DNA from: Clostridia bacterium
GTDB taxonomy: Bacteria; Bacillota; Clostridia; Christensenellales; Aristaeellaceae
DNA length: 64,000 bases
Direction of reading: 5' to 3'
NCBI GenBank assembly: GCA_017936765.1
Contig: JAGBEX010000029.1
Location: 1-64,000 of the forward strand
Both the position numbers and the translations under genes were made by a program. The notes below the pieces were generated by a model. The model did no database searches. It was given only the letters and a program-made list of their open reading frames with translations, and was not told the DNA's origin. Position 1 is the first letter of the stretch, and each line of letters opens with the position of its first letter. Positions 49,897 through 58,680 of this stretch are shown one piece after another.

Positions 49897-50727
49897 TTAT
49901 TCTTTTTGCAGGGCGTCCATCAGCCGCGCCATGTCCTGGGGTGCCTCCGCCCATTCCTGGCAGATGCAGCCCGGCGCGCCGTGGCCGTCGCCATCCTTGT
50001 GGAAGTCGCTGCCGCCTGTCACCAGGAGGCCCATGCTGCGCACCATGCGCTCCAGGGCGGCGGTGCGCCCCAGCAGGGTAGGGTGATAGACCTCCACGCC
50101 CATCAGACCTTGGGACTGCCAATGGGCGATCAGCGTGCGCAGGGTGAGGTCGTCCTTGCCCAGCAGGGCAGGGTGAGCCAGCACAGGCACAAAGCCGCTG
50201 CGGCGCATCAGGGGCAGCGCCTCGGCCATGGAGAGTCGCTCCCCGGCGGCGTAGGCGGGTTTGCCTTCGCCAAGGTATTTGTCAAAGGCCTCCTGCAGGG
50301 AGAGAACATACCCCTGCTCCAGCAGCGCCCGGGCGATGTGCGCCCTGCCCAGCGTGCCGGAATAGCCTGCGGTCATGGCGTGCCAGTTGAGGGGCATCCC
50401 CATGCTGGCCAGGCGGCTGACCATGGTCTGGGCGCGGGTGAGGCGCTTGGCGGCCAGGTCGGCCACGGTGCGGCGCAGCTCAGGGGCGGCGGTGAGGCCG
50501 TAGCCCAGCAGGTGCAGGCCGTGCATATCCTTCAGGCTCAGCTCCACGCCGGGGATCACCGGGATAGCCGTACTGACGCCCTGCAGGGTATCCACACCCT
50601 CAAAGGTATCGTGGTCGGTGATGGCCATGGCTGTTACGCCAGTAGACGCAGCGCGCTCCACCAGCAGCGCGGGCGTAAGTACGCCATCGCTGTAGGTGGA
50701 GTGCATATGTAGATCAGGTCTCATCAT
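49897..50727 (-). CDS. PHP-domain phosphoesterase
   Basis: The 276-residue PHP protein has [29 protein letters not shown], and later VLAHPALLGKDDL and LVTGGSDFHKDG, the metal-binding His/Asp/Glu cluster of the family. Close relatives are 3',5'-nucleotide bisphosphatases and RNase AM-like enzymes. The start overlaps the ftsH stop by 14 bases, so it is translated with it. The likely activity is hydrolysis of small phosphorylated nucleotides in the cytosol. Exact substrate not determined. Confidence 0.92.
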   Translation of the reverse strand: MMRPDLHMHSTYSDGVLTPALLVERAASTGVTAMAITDHDTFEGVDTLQGVSTAIPVIPGVELSLKDMHGLHLLGYGLTAAPELRRTVADLAAKRLTRAQTMVSRLASMGMPLNWHAMTAGYSGTLGRAHIARALLEQGYVLSLQEAFDKYLGEGKPAYAAGERLSMAEALPLMRRSGFVPVLAHPALLGKDDLTLRTLIAHWQSQGLMGVEVYHPTLLGRTAALERMVRSMGLLVTGGSDFHKDGDGHGAPGCICQEWAEAPQDMARLMDALQKE

Positions 50728-52708
50728 GGTGTTCTTCGGCAGGCTCCACAGGAAGCTCCACGGCGGGTTCCTCCTTGGCTTCCTCCTGGGGGATCTCGGC
50801 CCCGGCCTGGGGCTTGGTGTCGTCCTCGATCACAGGCACCACGCCGGTCTCCATCAGACCAACGAACTCAGCACGGCTGAGGGTATCCTGGGCCAGCAGG
50901 GCATCCACCAGCTGGTCGAAGCGCTCACGATTGTCGTCGATGGCCTTCAGCGCCATGGCGTAGCCTTCGTCCAGCAGGCGACGAACCTCCTGGTCGATCT
51001 TGGCGGCCACCTCTTCGGAATAACCGCGGCTCTGGCCAAACTCCATGCCCACGAACACTTCCTGGTCGCTGTCCAGGTACACCGGGCCGATCTCGCTGCT
51101 CATGCCGAACTGGGTCACCATGCGGCGGCACAGCTCGGTGGCGTGCTTCAGGTCGCTGGTGGCGCCGGTGGAGAACTCGCCCAGGCCGCGCTCCTCGGCG
51201 GCGTGGCCGCCCAGGGTCATGGCGATGCGAGCCATCAGCTGGCTCTGGGTCATCAGGTCGTTTTCCTCGCCGGGGAGGGAGAGGGTGTGGCCAGCAGCCT
51301 GGCCGCGGGGGACGATGGTGACCAGATGCACATCATCGGCACCGGGGGTGAAGTGACCCACCACCGCGTGGCCGGACTCGTGAATGGCAACCATGCGGCG
51401 GTCGCGTTCGGTGACCTTGTGGCTGCGCTTTTCGGGTCCCATCTGCACGCGGGCGATGGCATCGATCAGCAGCTGCTGGGTGATCTCCTTCTTGCGGGCG
51501 CGGGCAGCCAGGATGGCGGCCTCGTTCATCATGTTTTCCAGCTCGGCGCCGGTGGCATAGGGAACACGCTTGGCAATGTTGCGCAGGTCGATGTCCTTGC
51601 TGAGGGGTTTGCCCCGGGAATGCACCTTCAGGATGGCGATGCGGCCCTCCAGGTCAGGGTAATTCACGGTGACCTGACGGTCGAAGCGGCCGGGACGCAG
51701 CAGGGCGGGGTCCAGGATATCGCGGCGGTTGGTGGCAGCCATGACGATCACGCCCTCGTTGATGGCGAAGCCGTCCATTTCCACCAGCAGCTGGTTCAGG
51801 GTCTGCTCGCGCTCGTCGTGGCCGCCGCCCAGACCGGCACCACGGTGACGGCCCACAGCGTCGATCTCGTCGATGAACACGATGGCGGGAGCGGCCTTCT
51901 TGGCCTGCTCAAACAGGTCGCGGACGCGGCTGGCGCCCACGCCGACGAACATTTCAACAAAGTCGGAACCGGAAATGGAGAAGAAAGGCACACCGGCCTC
52001 GCCGGCCACGGCCTTGGCCAGCAGGGTCTTGCCCGTGCCGGGAGGGCCAACCAGCAGCACGCCCTTGGGGATGCGGGCGCCCAGCTCGGTATAATTCTTG
52101 GGATTGCGCAGGAAATCCACCATCTCCTGCAATTCTTCCTTTTCCTCGTCAGCACCGGCCACGTCGGCAAAGGTGATCTTGTTCTTGGAGGGATCCTGCA
52201 TCCGGGCGCGGCTGCGGCCGAAGTTCATCACCTTGCTGTTGCCGCCGCCCTGGCTGCGCATCATCAGGAACCAGAACACCAGGAACAGCGCCGTGATGAT
52301 CAGGAAGGGGAGGAAATCGTACCACCAGGGGATGGTCACGGGGGCGCGATATTCCACGGTGAAGCTCAGGTCGCTGACGGAGACCTCGTCCAGGGGCTTG
52401 CCCTGCTTGGTGGCTTCCATCTGGCGCACGGTTTCGATAAAGTCCTCGCCGATGGTGGTCTCAAAGTCGTAATTCTTGTCGGGGAAATCCACAGCGGCAA
52501 CCTTGGTGGTGCTGGTAAGGCCCACCAGGGTGTTGTTGCGGATGGCCACACGGGCCACATCGCCATCCTCGATCATTTCCAGCAGCTTGGGATATTCAAT
52601 GCGCTTGCTGACGGGCGTACCCAGGGTGCCGTTGAGCAGAATGGCGATCAGGAGAAAGGTGCCGATCCATACAACGATGCTCAGCAATCCTTTGGGAGAT
52701 TTCTTCAA
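50714..52708 (-). CDS. ftsH: ATP-dependent zinc metalloprotease FtsH
   Basis: The 664-residue FtsH has two transmembrane helices (about 7-26 and 130-150) around a small external domain, then the AAA domain with Walker [15 protein letters not shown], Walker [12 protein letters not shown] and the SRH region ([17 protein letters not shown]). The M41 protease domain has HESGH ([13 protein letters not shown]). It degrades misfolded and regulatory proteins at the membrane. TTG start with AAGGAGG 8 bases upstream. The acidic proline-rich tail (about 40 residues) is longer than in Bacillus. It has its own promoter at 52747. Confidence 0.97.
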   Translation of the reverse strand: MKKSPKGLLSIVVWIGTFLLIAILLNGTLGTPVSKRIEYPKLLEMIEDGDVARVAIRNNTLVGLTSTTKVAAVDFPDKNYDFETTIGEDFIETVRQMEATKQGKPLDEVSVSDLSFTVEYRAPVTIPWWYDFLPFLIITALFLVFWFLMMRSQGGGNSKVMNFGRSRARMQDPSKNKITFADVAGADEEKEELQEMVDFLRNPKNYTELGARIPKGVLLVGPPGTGKTLLAKAVAGEAGVPFFSISGSDFVEMFVGVGASRVRDLFEQAKKAAPAIVFIDEIDAVGRHRGAGLGGGHDEREQTLNQLLVEMDGFAINEGVIVMAATNRRDILDPALLRPGRFDRQVTVNYPDLEGRIAILKVHSRGKPLSKDIDLRNIAKRVPYATGAELENMMNEAAILAARARKKEITQQLLIDAIARVQMGPEKRSHKVTERDRRMVAIHESGHAVVGHFTPGADDVHLVTIVPRGQAAGHTLSLPGEENDLMTQSQLMARIAMTLGGHAAEERGLGEFSTGATSDLKHATELCRRMVTQFGMSSEIGPVYLDSDQEVFVGMEFGQSRGYSEEVAAKIDQEVRRLLDEGYAMALKAIDDNRERFDQLVDALLAQDTLSRAEFVGLMETGVVPVIEDDTKPQAGAEIPQEEAKEEPAVELPVEPAEEHHDET

Positions 52709-52746
52709 AGCCGGGTCCTCCTTCGATGGAAATAAATAACTGAAAC

Positions 52747-52776
52747 ATTATACCATGGTTCACTTGTGAATTGCAA
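52747..52776 (-). promoter_or_regulatory. ftsH promoter with spacer palindrome
   Basis: On the minus strand TTGCAA (52771-52776), 18 bases, TATAAT (52747-52752). The spacer contains a perfect dyad TTCACTTGTGAA (52759-52770), a possible repressor site. Confidence 0.7.
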
Positions 52777-52790
52777 ATGGAGGCTGCGGA

Positions 52791-53351
52791 TCATTCGCCG
52801 CCGTAGATGCGGGGATGCAGCACACCGATGTCCGGAATGTTGCGGTACTTTTCATCATAGTCCAGGCCGTAGCCCACCACGAATTCATCGGGGATGATGA
52901 AGCAGTAATAGTCCGCCTTCAGCTCAACGCGGCGGCGGGCAGGCTTATCCAGCAGGGTCACGATCTTGATGGAAGCGGCGCCGCGGTCGGTGAGCATCTT
53001 CTTCAGGTAGGAGAGGGTCATGCCGGAGTCCACGATGTCCTCCACGATCAGCACGTCCTGACCCACGATGTCCCTGTCCAGATCCTTGAGCACCTTCACC
53101 ACGCCGGTGGTCTTGGTGGCGCTGCCATAGCTGGAAACAGCCATGAACTCCGTGCGCAGGGGCAGGTCGATCTCACGGATCAGGTCGCTGTAAAACACCA
53201 CGGCACCCTTCAGGATGCCGATCACCACGGGGGACTTGCCCTGATAGTCAGCGGTGATCTGCTGACCTAGCTTTTTCACAGCGGCGTGGATTTCCTCGCG
53301 GGTCACCAGCACCTTGGACAGATCGGCATACAGCTTGGCATCGCGTTCCAT
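52791..53351 (-). CDS. hpt: Hypoxanthine phosphoribosyltransferase
   Basis: This 186-residue type I phosphoribosyltransferase has VVIGILKGAVVFYSDLIREI, the PRPP-binding VLIVEDIVDSGMTL and the purine-binding FVVGYGLDYDEKYRNIPDIG block. It salvages hypoxanthine or guanine to IMP or GMP. The ATG at 53351 follows AAGGAGG. The order tilS-hpt-ftsH is conserved in Firmicutes. It starts 14 bases after tilS ends. Confidence 0.96.
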   Translation of the reverse strand: MERDAKLYADLSKVLVTREEIHAAVKKLGQQITADYQGKSPVVIGILKGAVVFYSDLIREIDLPLRTEFMAVSSYGSATKTTGVVKVLKDLDRDIVGQDVLIVEDIVDSGMTLSYLKKMLTDRGAASIKIVTLLDKPARRRVELKADYYCFIIPDEFVVGYGLDYDEKYRNIPDIGVLHPRIYGGE

Positions 53352-53365
53352 GTGGTTGCTCCTCC

Positions 53366-54628
53366 TTATTCCTGCGCCCAGGGCATTTCGCCCAGCCAGC
53401 GCAGCATGACTTGGTCGGTGGTCGTGTTGAAGGGTGGCACATCGCCAGCGCCTACGCCGGAAACCAGCAGCACCTCGCTGCCGCGGCACAGGAGCGGCAC
53501 ATGATCCCGGAAGGGAGCGTCCACCCGCTTGTTAACAAAGTAGTCCTGCAGGGATTGGCGGCCACGCTGGCCAAAGGGTCTGATCCAGTCGCCCGGCTCC
53601 CGGGTGCGGAGGGTGCATTCCTCCAGCAGCGCCTTGGGCAGCGCCTGCTGATGGCGGCCATCGCCGGGGGTGGCGGCACCATCGGTTACCTGATAGGTGA
53701 CGGGAGAGAGGCACAGCGGCTTGCCCAGCAGATGCAAATGCGTCCAGCCGCAATAGCCATGGCAGTCGCCGGGGAGATTGCATTGGCTGCCAGCAGGGGC
53801 ATTCACCAGGGCAGATAACGCTGCTGTTTGCTGGTGGGTCAATCCGCGCTGGACGGAGGCACCACCGGCGTATTGCAGCCACCACAGCCGCAGCACGCGA
53901 TTCGCAAGGCCGGCGGGCAGCTGACGCAGGGCGTTCAGCGGCAGGAAGCTGTTCCCGCCGTGCTGCTGCAAAAAGGCCTGGGCGGAGAGCGTCAGCGCAG
54001 CATCGTCCTCCCGGAGAAGGCTGGCGGTGGTCGCCATGCGCTGGGTGGCGCCGGGGGCAAGCTGCTCCATCAGGGGCAGCAACTGGTGGCGCAGTGCATT
54101 GCGCAGGTAGCGGGGATCCTGGTTGGAGGCGTCCTCCCGCCAGGGAATGTTGGCCTGGGTGAGGATATCCCGCAGCTCCTGCCGGGAGTAGTCCAGCAGC
54201 GGGCGCACCACGCGCACACCCAGTACTTCGCTGTCGGCAGCCATGGCGCTCAGACCGGTGAGGCCCGCCCCCCGCAAAAGGTGGAGCAGCAGGGTCTCGG
54301 CCTGGTCGTCCCGGTGGTGGGCCAGGGCAATGGCCTCGGCCTGGCGTTCCTCCATGGCCTGGCGGTAGAAGCCGTAGCGTGCCTGTCGCGCCCAGTCTTC
54401 CCCCGGATGCTCCGGCGGTTGAGCGCGATAGACCAGCAGGGGCAGCTGCCAGCGCTGGCAGATATCCCGCACAAAGGCTTCGTCGGCATCGGAGGCCTCG
54501 CCCCGCAGACCGTGGTTCACATGAACGGCGCATAGGTCGAGATCTTCCCGCTGGCGCAGCAGATGGCACAGCGCCATGGAGTCTGCCCCGCCGGACAGGC
54601 CGATGAGCAGGCGGCGGGGGAGCTTCAT
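53366..54628 (-). CDS. tilS: tRNA(Ile)-lysidine synthase
   Basis: The 420-residue TilS has the PP-loop LLIGLSGGADSMALCHLL, AVHVNHGLRGEASDADEAFV, then IALAHHRDDQAETLLLHLLR and the C-terminal domain with REPGDWIRPFGQRGRQSLQD. It makes lysidine at C34 of tRNA-Ile(CAU) so that AUA is read as Ile. Start at 54628, only one base after the preceding stop; the ribosome binding site is weak, so it may be translated by reinitiation. The linker region carries some extra residues. Confidence 0.95.
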   Translation of the reverse strand: MKLPRRLLIGLSGGADSMALCHLLRQREDLDLCAVHVNHGLRGEASDADEAFVRDICQRWQLPLLVYRAQPPEHPGEDWARQARYGFYRQAMEERQAEAIALAHHRDDQAETLLLHLLRGAGLTGLSAMAADSEVLGVRVVRPLLDYSRQELRDILTQANIPWREDASNQDPRYLRNALRHQLLPLMEQLAPGATQRMATTASLLREDDAALTLSAQAFLQQHGGNSFLPLNALRQLPAGLANRVLRLWWLQYAGGASVQRGLTHQQTAALSALVNAPAGSQCNLPGDCHGYCGWTHLHLLGKPLCLSPVTYQVTDGAATPGDGRHQQALPKALLEECTLRTREPGDWIRPFGQRGRQSLQDYFVNKRVDAPFRDHVPLLCRGSEVLLVSGVGAGDVPPFNTTTDQVMLRWLGEMPWAQE

Positions 54629-54629
54629 C

Positions 54630-56135
54630 TTAATAGACACGGAGGGGAGCGCCGCACTCGGCACAGGGGGTGAGCTTGGCATAGTCGCCCTCGTTGATCT
54701 GGCTGAAGGTGAACTGGCCGTCAAAGGGCAGCCACTTGGGGGCGGTGGACTTGCAGTTCTGGTCGATGTGGTAATAGGAGCCGCCGCCGGACTTGTTCCA
54801 ATACAGCACCGTGTTGGCCGAGCCTTCCACCGGGGCGGGCGGGGGTTCGGGGGTGATGTTGATGGTCACGGCTGCGGTGGTCTCCACCACGTTGGATTCC
54901 AGGGATTCCGGATCCACATACCACACGCCGTCTTCCTTCTTCATAATGACCTGGAAGCGGTACTTTTGCGGATCCTGGCCGTTGCGCTTGTTGATGTCGG
55001 CTACCACGGTCACGGTGCGGGCGGTATCGTTCTCCGTGCCGGAGATCTTTTCCACCTCATACTCCACGGGAATACGGTTTTGCAAGATGGAGAACAGCGC
55101 CTTGGGCGGCTCCTCCACGCTGCGCTGCCAGCTGGGCGCGCATAGGGTGATCATGTTGTCCTGGTTGTTCACAGACCAGAAGTAGAAGAAGGACTTCAGC
55201 TGCTCCACGGCCTGGCTGGTGAGGCCGGTATCCGGCGCGGCGGTGGGAACTGCGGCGGGGATATCGGTGGCCCAGGTGCCAAGGACGTTGCTATTGTTGT
55301 TCGTGGTCTGGTTGGTCACGCTGGATGTGGACTGCTGACTGGTGACCTGGTTGCCCTGATTGGCGGGCGTGTTGGTGTCAGCAGTACTATCTAAAGGGGG
55401 CGTGCCGGTGAGGGCGCTGACCAGCGCCACGATCGCCAGCGCACCATAGACCCCGGTGAAGGTCAGGCGCACATTGGAGGCCACCACGGGCTTCACCCAC
55501 AGGAAAGCCACAGCGGCCACAGCCAGCACCACGAAGATCCACTTCAGCACCGGCAGGCCGGGGAACACCAGGCCAAGGATGAACAGCACCGGCAGCAAGC
55601 CGCAAAGCACCACCATGGCCACGGTCTCCAGCTTGATGGCGGGCTTCTTCATGCCCTGCTGGCGCGGCACAGGCTGGGTGTAGCCATAGCCCTGGGGCTG
55701 GCCGCCCTGGGGATACTGGTAGCCCTGCTGATAGGGGGACTGGCTCTGCTGGGTGATGGGCTGATAGCCGGGACGCTGCTGATAGTTGGGGGAGTAATTC
55801 TGCTGGGTGTAGCCAAAAGGCTGCTGCTGGGGATAGCCCTGCTGATAACCCCGCTGGGCAGGCTGCTGCTGCGGGTAGCCCTGGGGCATATTCTGCTGAT
55901 AGGGCTGCTGATACGCCTGCTGGCCAAAGCCGGGCTGATACCCCTGCTGGGGCTGGTAGCTCTGCTGGGGGTAGCCCTGGGGCTGCTGCTGGGGATAGCC
56001 CTGCTGGTAGCCCTGTTGATAGTTCCCCCGGGGCTGATAGCCGGTTTGCTGGGGCTGCTGGGGGTAGCCATTCTGCGGCTGCCCCTGCTGATTCCACAGG
56101 GGCGTATTTCCGTAGTTTGGACGGCCGTTATTCAT
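54630..56135 (-). CDS. Membrane protein with Q/Y/P-rich N-terminal low-complexity region
   Basis: The 501-residue product has first about 180 residues almost entirely Gln, Tyr, Pro and Gly (for example GYPQQPQQTGYQPRGNYQQG), a prion-like composition with repeats of GYPQQQP and GYQ. Then three to four hydrophobic helices (about 190-275) and an extracytoplasmic part with FFYFWSVNNQDNMITLCAPS and a tail carrying HIDQNCKSTAPKWLPF and two cysteines (CAECGAP) that resemble a metal site. The ATG at 56135 has AAGGTGAAGG upstream. It precedes tilS. No family recognised for the globular part. Confidence 0.7.
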   Translation of the reverse strand: MNNGRPNYGNTPLWNQQGQPQNGYPQQPQQTGYQPRGNYQQGYQQGYPQQQPQGYPQQSYQPQQGYQPGFGQQAYQQPYQQNMPQGYPQQQPAQRGYQQGYPQQQPFGYTQQNYSPNYQQRPGYQPITQQSQSPYQQGYQYPQGGQPQGYGYTQPVPRQQGMKKPAIKLETVAMVVLCGLLPVLFILGLVFPGLPVLKWIFVVLAVAAVAFLWVKPVVASNVRLTFTGVYGALAIVALVSALTGTPPLDSTADTNTPANQGNQVTSQQSTSSVTNQTTNNNSNVLGTWATDIPAAVPTAAPDTGLTSQAVEQLKSFFYFWSVNNQDNMITLCAPSWQRSVEEPPKALFSILQNRIPVEYEVEKISGTENDTARTVTVVADINKRNGQDPQKYRFQVIMKKEDGVWYVDPESLESNVVETTAAVTINITPEPPPAPVEGSANTVLYWNKSGGGSYYHIDQNCKSTAPKWLPFDGQFTFSQINEGDYAKLTPCAECGAPLRVY

Positions 56136-56249
56136 CCGTATACCTTCACCTTTCTGCCGCTTTGAGGGGCGGCATCCTTCATCCTTCAAGCACATCCATG
56201 CTGAAAAAAAGCGTCGTTAACAGACATGGCTCAACGCCATACATCCATT

Positions 56250-56277
56250 AGTATAACACAGTTTCCTGCCTTGTAAA
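56250..56277 (-). promoter_or_regulatory. Promoter of the tilS-hpt unit
   Basis: On the minus strand TTTACA (56272-56277), 16 bases, TATACT (56250-56255). Confidence 0.6.
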
Positions 56278-56330
56278 CAGGCATTTCGTAAAAATATGCC
56301 TATTCAACGTTGGTGAAGGACGCAAAACCC

Positions 56331-56465
56331 CGGAGAGGTGTCGGAGAGGCAATGGTCCATCTAACTTAGCCGTCCGCAAGGACTGCAATCGTGTAACCCG
56401 GCTTTGCCGGGTTCGCGGGGGTTTTCGCCTCTGGCGAAAACATTCCTTACAGATTTGGACGGCCG
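56331..56465 (-). repeat. Dispersed repeat family B, copy 2
   Basis: The reverse complement shares long identical blocks with 20276-20390 (TAAGGAATGTTTTCGC, GGCAAAGCC, ACGATT, CTCCGACACCTCTCC). A stem GATTTGGAC...GTCCAAATC (56452-56490) adjoins it on the right. It fills most of the gap between the tilS unit promoter and the aldolase terminator. Confidence 0.75.
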
Positions 56466-56501
56466 GGAGCGAAGCGACCAGTCCAAATCTGCCAAAAACT
56501 C

Positions 56502-56533
56502 AAAAAGATGGATCCCGAAGGATCCATCTTTTT
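56502..56533 (-). terminator. Aldolase terminator
   Basis: AAAAAGATGGATCC (56502-56515), five-base loop, GGATCCATCTTTTT (56520-56533). Located directly after the aldolase stop on the minus strand. Confidence 0.9.
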
Positions 56534-56544
56534 GAAAGCGCAGC

Positions 56545-57480
56545 TTACGCCTTTCCGTTGCAGCCCAGAACGTTCACGATCTTGTGCGTGACCATTTCCT
56601 TCACAGCCTGACGGGCGGGCTTCAGCCACTGACGGGGATCGAAGTGATCCGGATGCTCCGCCATGTACTTGCGGACGGAAGCGGTCATGGCCAGACGAAT
56701 GTCGGAGTCGATGTTGATCTTGCACACGGCCAGCTTGGCAGCCTGAGCCAGCTGCTCCTCGGGGATGCCGATGGCGCCGGGCATGTTGCCGCCGTACTTG
56801 TTGATTTCCTCAACGAAGTTCTGGGGCACAGAGGAAGCACCGTGCAGCACGATGGGGAAGCCGGGCAGACGCTTGGCGCACTCTTCCAGCACGTCGAAGC
56901 GGAGCTGGGGCTTGGTGCCGGGCTTGAATTTGTAAGCGCCGTGAGAGGTGCCGATGGCGATGGCCAGGGAGTCGCAGCCAGTCTTGGAGACGAACTCTTC
57001 CACCTCTTCGGGACGGGTGAACATTTCCTTGCCAGCCTCGACGACCACTTCGTCTTCCACGCCAGCCAGGGTGCCCAGCTCGGCCTCGACCACAGCGCCG
57101 TGATCGTGAGCATACTCAACGACCTTGCGGGTCAGCTCGATATTCTCGGCAAAGGGCTTGGAGGAAGCGTCGATCATGACGGAGGTGAAGCCGCCATCGA
57201 TGCAGGACTTGCACAGCTCAAAGCTGTCGCCATGGTCCAGGTGCAGAGCGATCGGGATGTCGTTCTCCTGGGCGGCGGCCTCCACCAGCTTCACCAGGTA
57301 GGTGTGGTTGGCGTAGGAGCGGGCGCCCTTGGACACCTGCAGGATCACGGGAGCCTTCAGCTCGCCGGCAGCCTCGGTGATGCCCTGGATGATCTCCATG
57401 TTGTTGACGTTGAAAGCGCCGACGGCATAGCCGCCTTCGTAAGCCTTCTTGAACATTTCCTTCGTAGTAACAATCGCCAT
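56545..57480 (-). CDS. fba: Class II fructose-bisphosphate aldolase
   Basis: The 311-residue class II aldolase has APVILQVSKGARSYAN, the zinc ligand ALHLDHGDSFELCKSCIDGG, GTLAGVEDEVV, IAIGTSHGAYKFKPG and VLHGASSVP. It splits fructose-1,6-bisphosphate in glycolysis and joins trioses in gluconeogenesis. The ATG at 57480 follows AAAGGAGG by 9 bases. It is a single-gene unit with promoter at 57512 and a strong terminator. Confidence 0.97.
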   Translation of the reverse strand: MAIVTTKEMFKKAYEGGYAVGAFNVNNMEIIQGITEAAGELKAPVILQVSKGARSYANHTYLVKLVEAAAQENDIPIALHLDHGDSFELCKSCIDGGFTSVMIDASSKPFAENIELTRKVVEYAHDHGAVVEAELGTLAGVEDEVVVEAGKEMFTRPEEVEEFVSKTGCDSLAIAIGTSHGAYKFKPGTKPQLRFDVLEECAKRLPGFPIVLHGASSVPQNFVEEINKYGGNMPGAIGIPEEQLAQAAKLAVCKINIDSDIRLAMTASVRKYMAEHPDHFDPRQWLKPARQAVKEMVTHKIVNVLGCNGKA

Positions 57481-57511
57481 TGGAAAAACCCTCCTTTGCG
57501 AATTCTTCACC

Positions 57512-57540
57512 ATTATAGCACAACTCTTTACGGATGAAAA
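57512..57540 (-). promoter_or_regulatory. Aldolase promoter
   Basis: On the minus strand TTTTCA (57535-57540), 17 bases, TATAAT (57512-57517). Confidence 0.7.
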
Positions 57541-57662
57541 GAGGTTTGTGGATTCTTTCACAAAAACGGCAAGAAAGTTGGCAAGGGATGGTGGGAGGAA
57601 ATGGGTGATGTGTGTCGAAATAAAATGGCAAGATGATATGCGAGAATCAAGGAGGTATAGGT

Positions 57663-58082
57663 ATGGCAGAAACAAGGGTAGGCGAAGCGCGGTTTTCCCT
57701 GCTGCTGCACGGAGATGAACTGCCCATGGAGCAGATCGAAGCTGCATTGGAGCTGAAGGCGACCCGCACGCTGCGCAAGGGTGAGGTGATCAACCGGCTG
57801 CCGCTGATCGAGGCCACGGCAGATGAATGGACGCACAGCATTTCGCTGACGGCGCCTGAGACCACCGATGCCGGGCTGAACCAGCTGCTGGCGCACCTGA
57901 CTGCCCGCAAGGCGGTGCTGGCGCAGCTGCAGGAAAAGTACAATGTGGAGCTGCGGATGTACGTGCAGTCCGACTACGCACAGATGGCCTATAGTCTGAT
58001 GCCGGAAACGCTGGCGAAGCTGGCAGAGCTGGCGCTGCCTTTAAGTGTTTCCAGCCTGAGCTGGGGAGAGTTTGCGCTGTAA
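57663..58082 (+). CDS. DUF4279-like small protein
   Basis: The 139-residue product has ARFSLLLHGDELPMEQIEAA, LELKATRTLRKGEVINR and an all-alpha/beta pattern ending MAYSLMPETLAKLAELALPL, close to the DUF4279 family of unknown function often found in toxin-immunity contexts. AAGGAGG lies 7 bases before the ATG. It stands alone and is followed by a strong terminator and repeat family A. Confidence 0.7.
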   Translation: MAETRVGEARFSLLLHGDELPMEQIEAALELKATRTLRKGEVINRLPLIEATADEWTHSISLTAPETTDAGLNQLLAHLTARKAVLAQLQEKYNVELRMYVQSDYAQMAYSLMPETLAKLAELALPLSVSSLSWGEFAL

Positions 58083-58086
58083 GAGA

Positions 58087-58120
58087 AAAAGCAGCTTGCT
58101 GAGGCAAGCTGCTTTTTTTA
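58087..58120 (+). terminator. Intrinsic terminator
   Basis: AAAAAGCAGCTTGC (58087-58100), TGAG, GCAAGCTGCTTTTT (58105-58118), then T residues. Confidence 0.92.
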
Positions 58121-58680
58121 TGCGGAATTCGGAATTCGGAATGCGGAATTTAGTTAGTGGCACAGGCGGGCGATCACAGATCGCCCCTACATTTGCGGAG
58201 AAAAGATGAGCGATGAGGCAAGTGGCAGCACCACTCCTTCCGTCAGCCGCAAGCGGCTGCCACCTATCCGCCGTTACACTCCCTCACAATTCGGCATTGT
58301 CGTTCAGCCAGCCAAAGCTGTCTGAACTCTGTGCCTCATTGGAACTCAGGCTGCTGCTTCCGCCACAGGCGGCGCAGCCTTCCGTTCCTCAATCGGCGCG
58401 AGCAAGCTCGCTTGTTTCGGTTGATTCGCTCAGCTCGCTCATTGTCGCCACTGGCGACGCTCGCATCGCTCACCTCGGAGAGGGAGGCTTTTGGCGAGTG
58501 CAAAGCCTTACAGTCCCCGCGTCGCGGCGCAACCGTATTTGCGCCGTGACCCCAGCTCGGAGACCGCCCAGCAACGCCATCCTTGCATGGGTTTCGAAAG
58601 GGTCGAAGACCCTTCGTGGGGAGTCCAGAGGGGCAACGCCCCTCTGGTGGGGATTCCTAAGGGGCAAAGCCCCTTAGGCG
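58121..58680 (+). repeat. Composite dispersed repeat family A, copy 3
   Basis: It opens with GCGGAATTCGGAATTCGGAA-type tandem units (58123-58151), then a GGGCGATC-ACAGATCGCCC hairpin and a long poorly conserved insert (58260-58500) that is not in the other copies. It closes with the shared blocks TCGCGGCGCAACCGTATTTG, ATGGGTTTCGAAAGGGTCGA, AGTCCAGAGG...CCTCTGG and the palindrome CCTAAGGGG...CCCCTTAGG. Its TAA on the minus strand is the stop of the response regulator gene. No gene seen inside. Confidence 0.8.
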
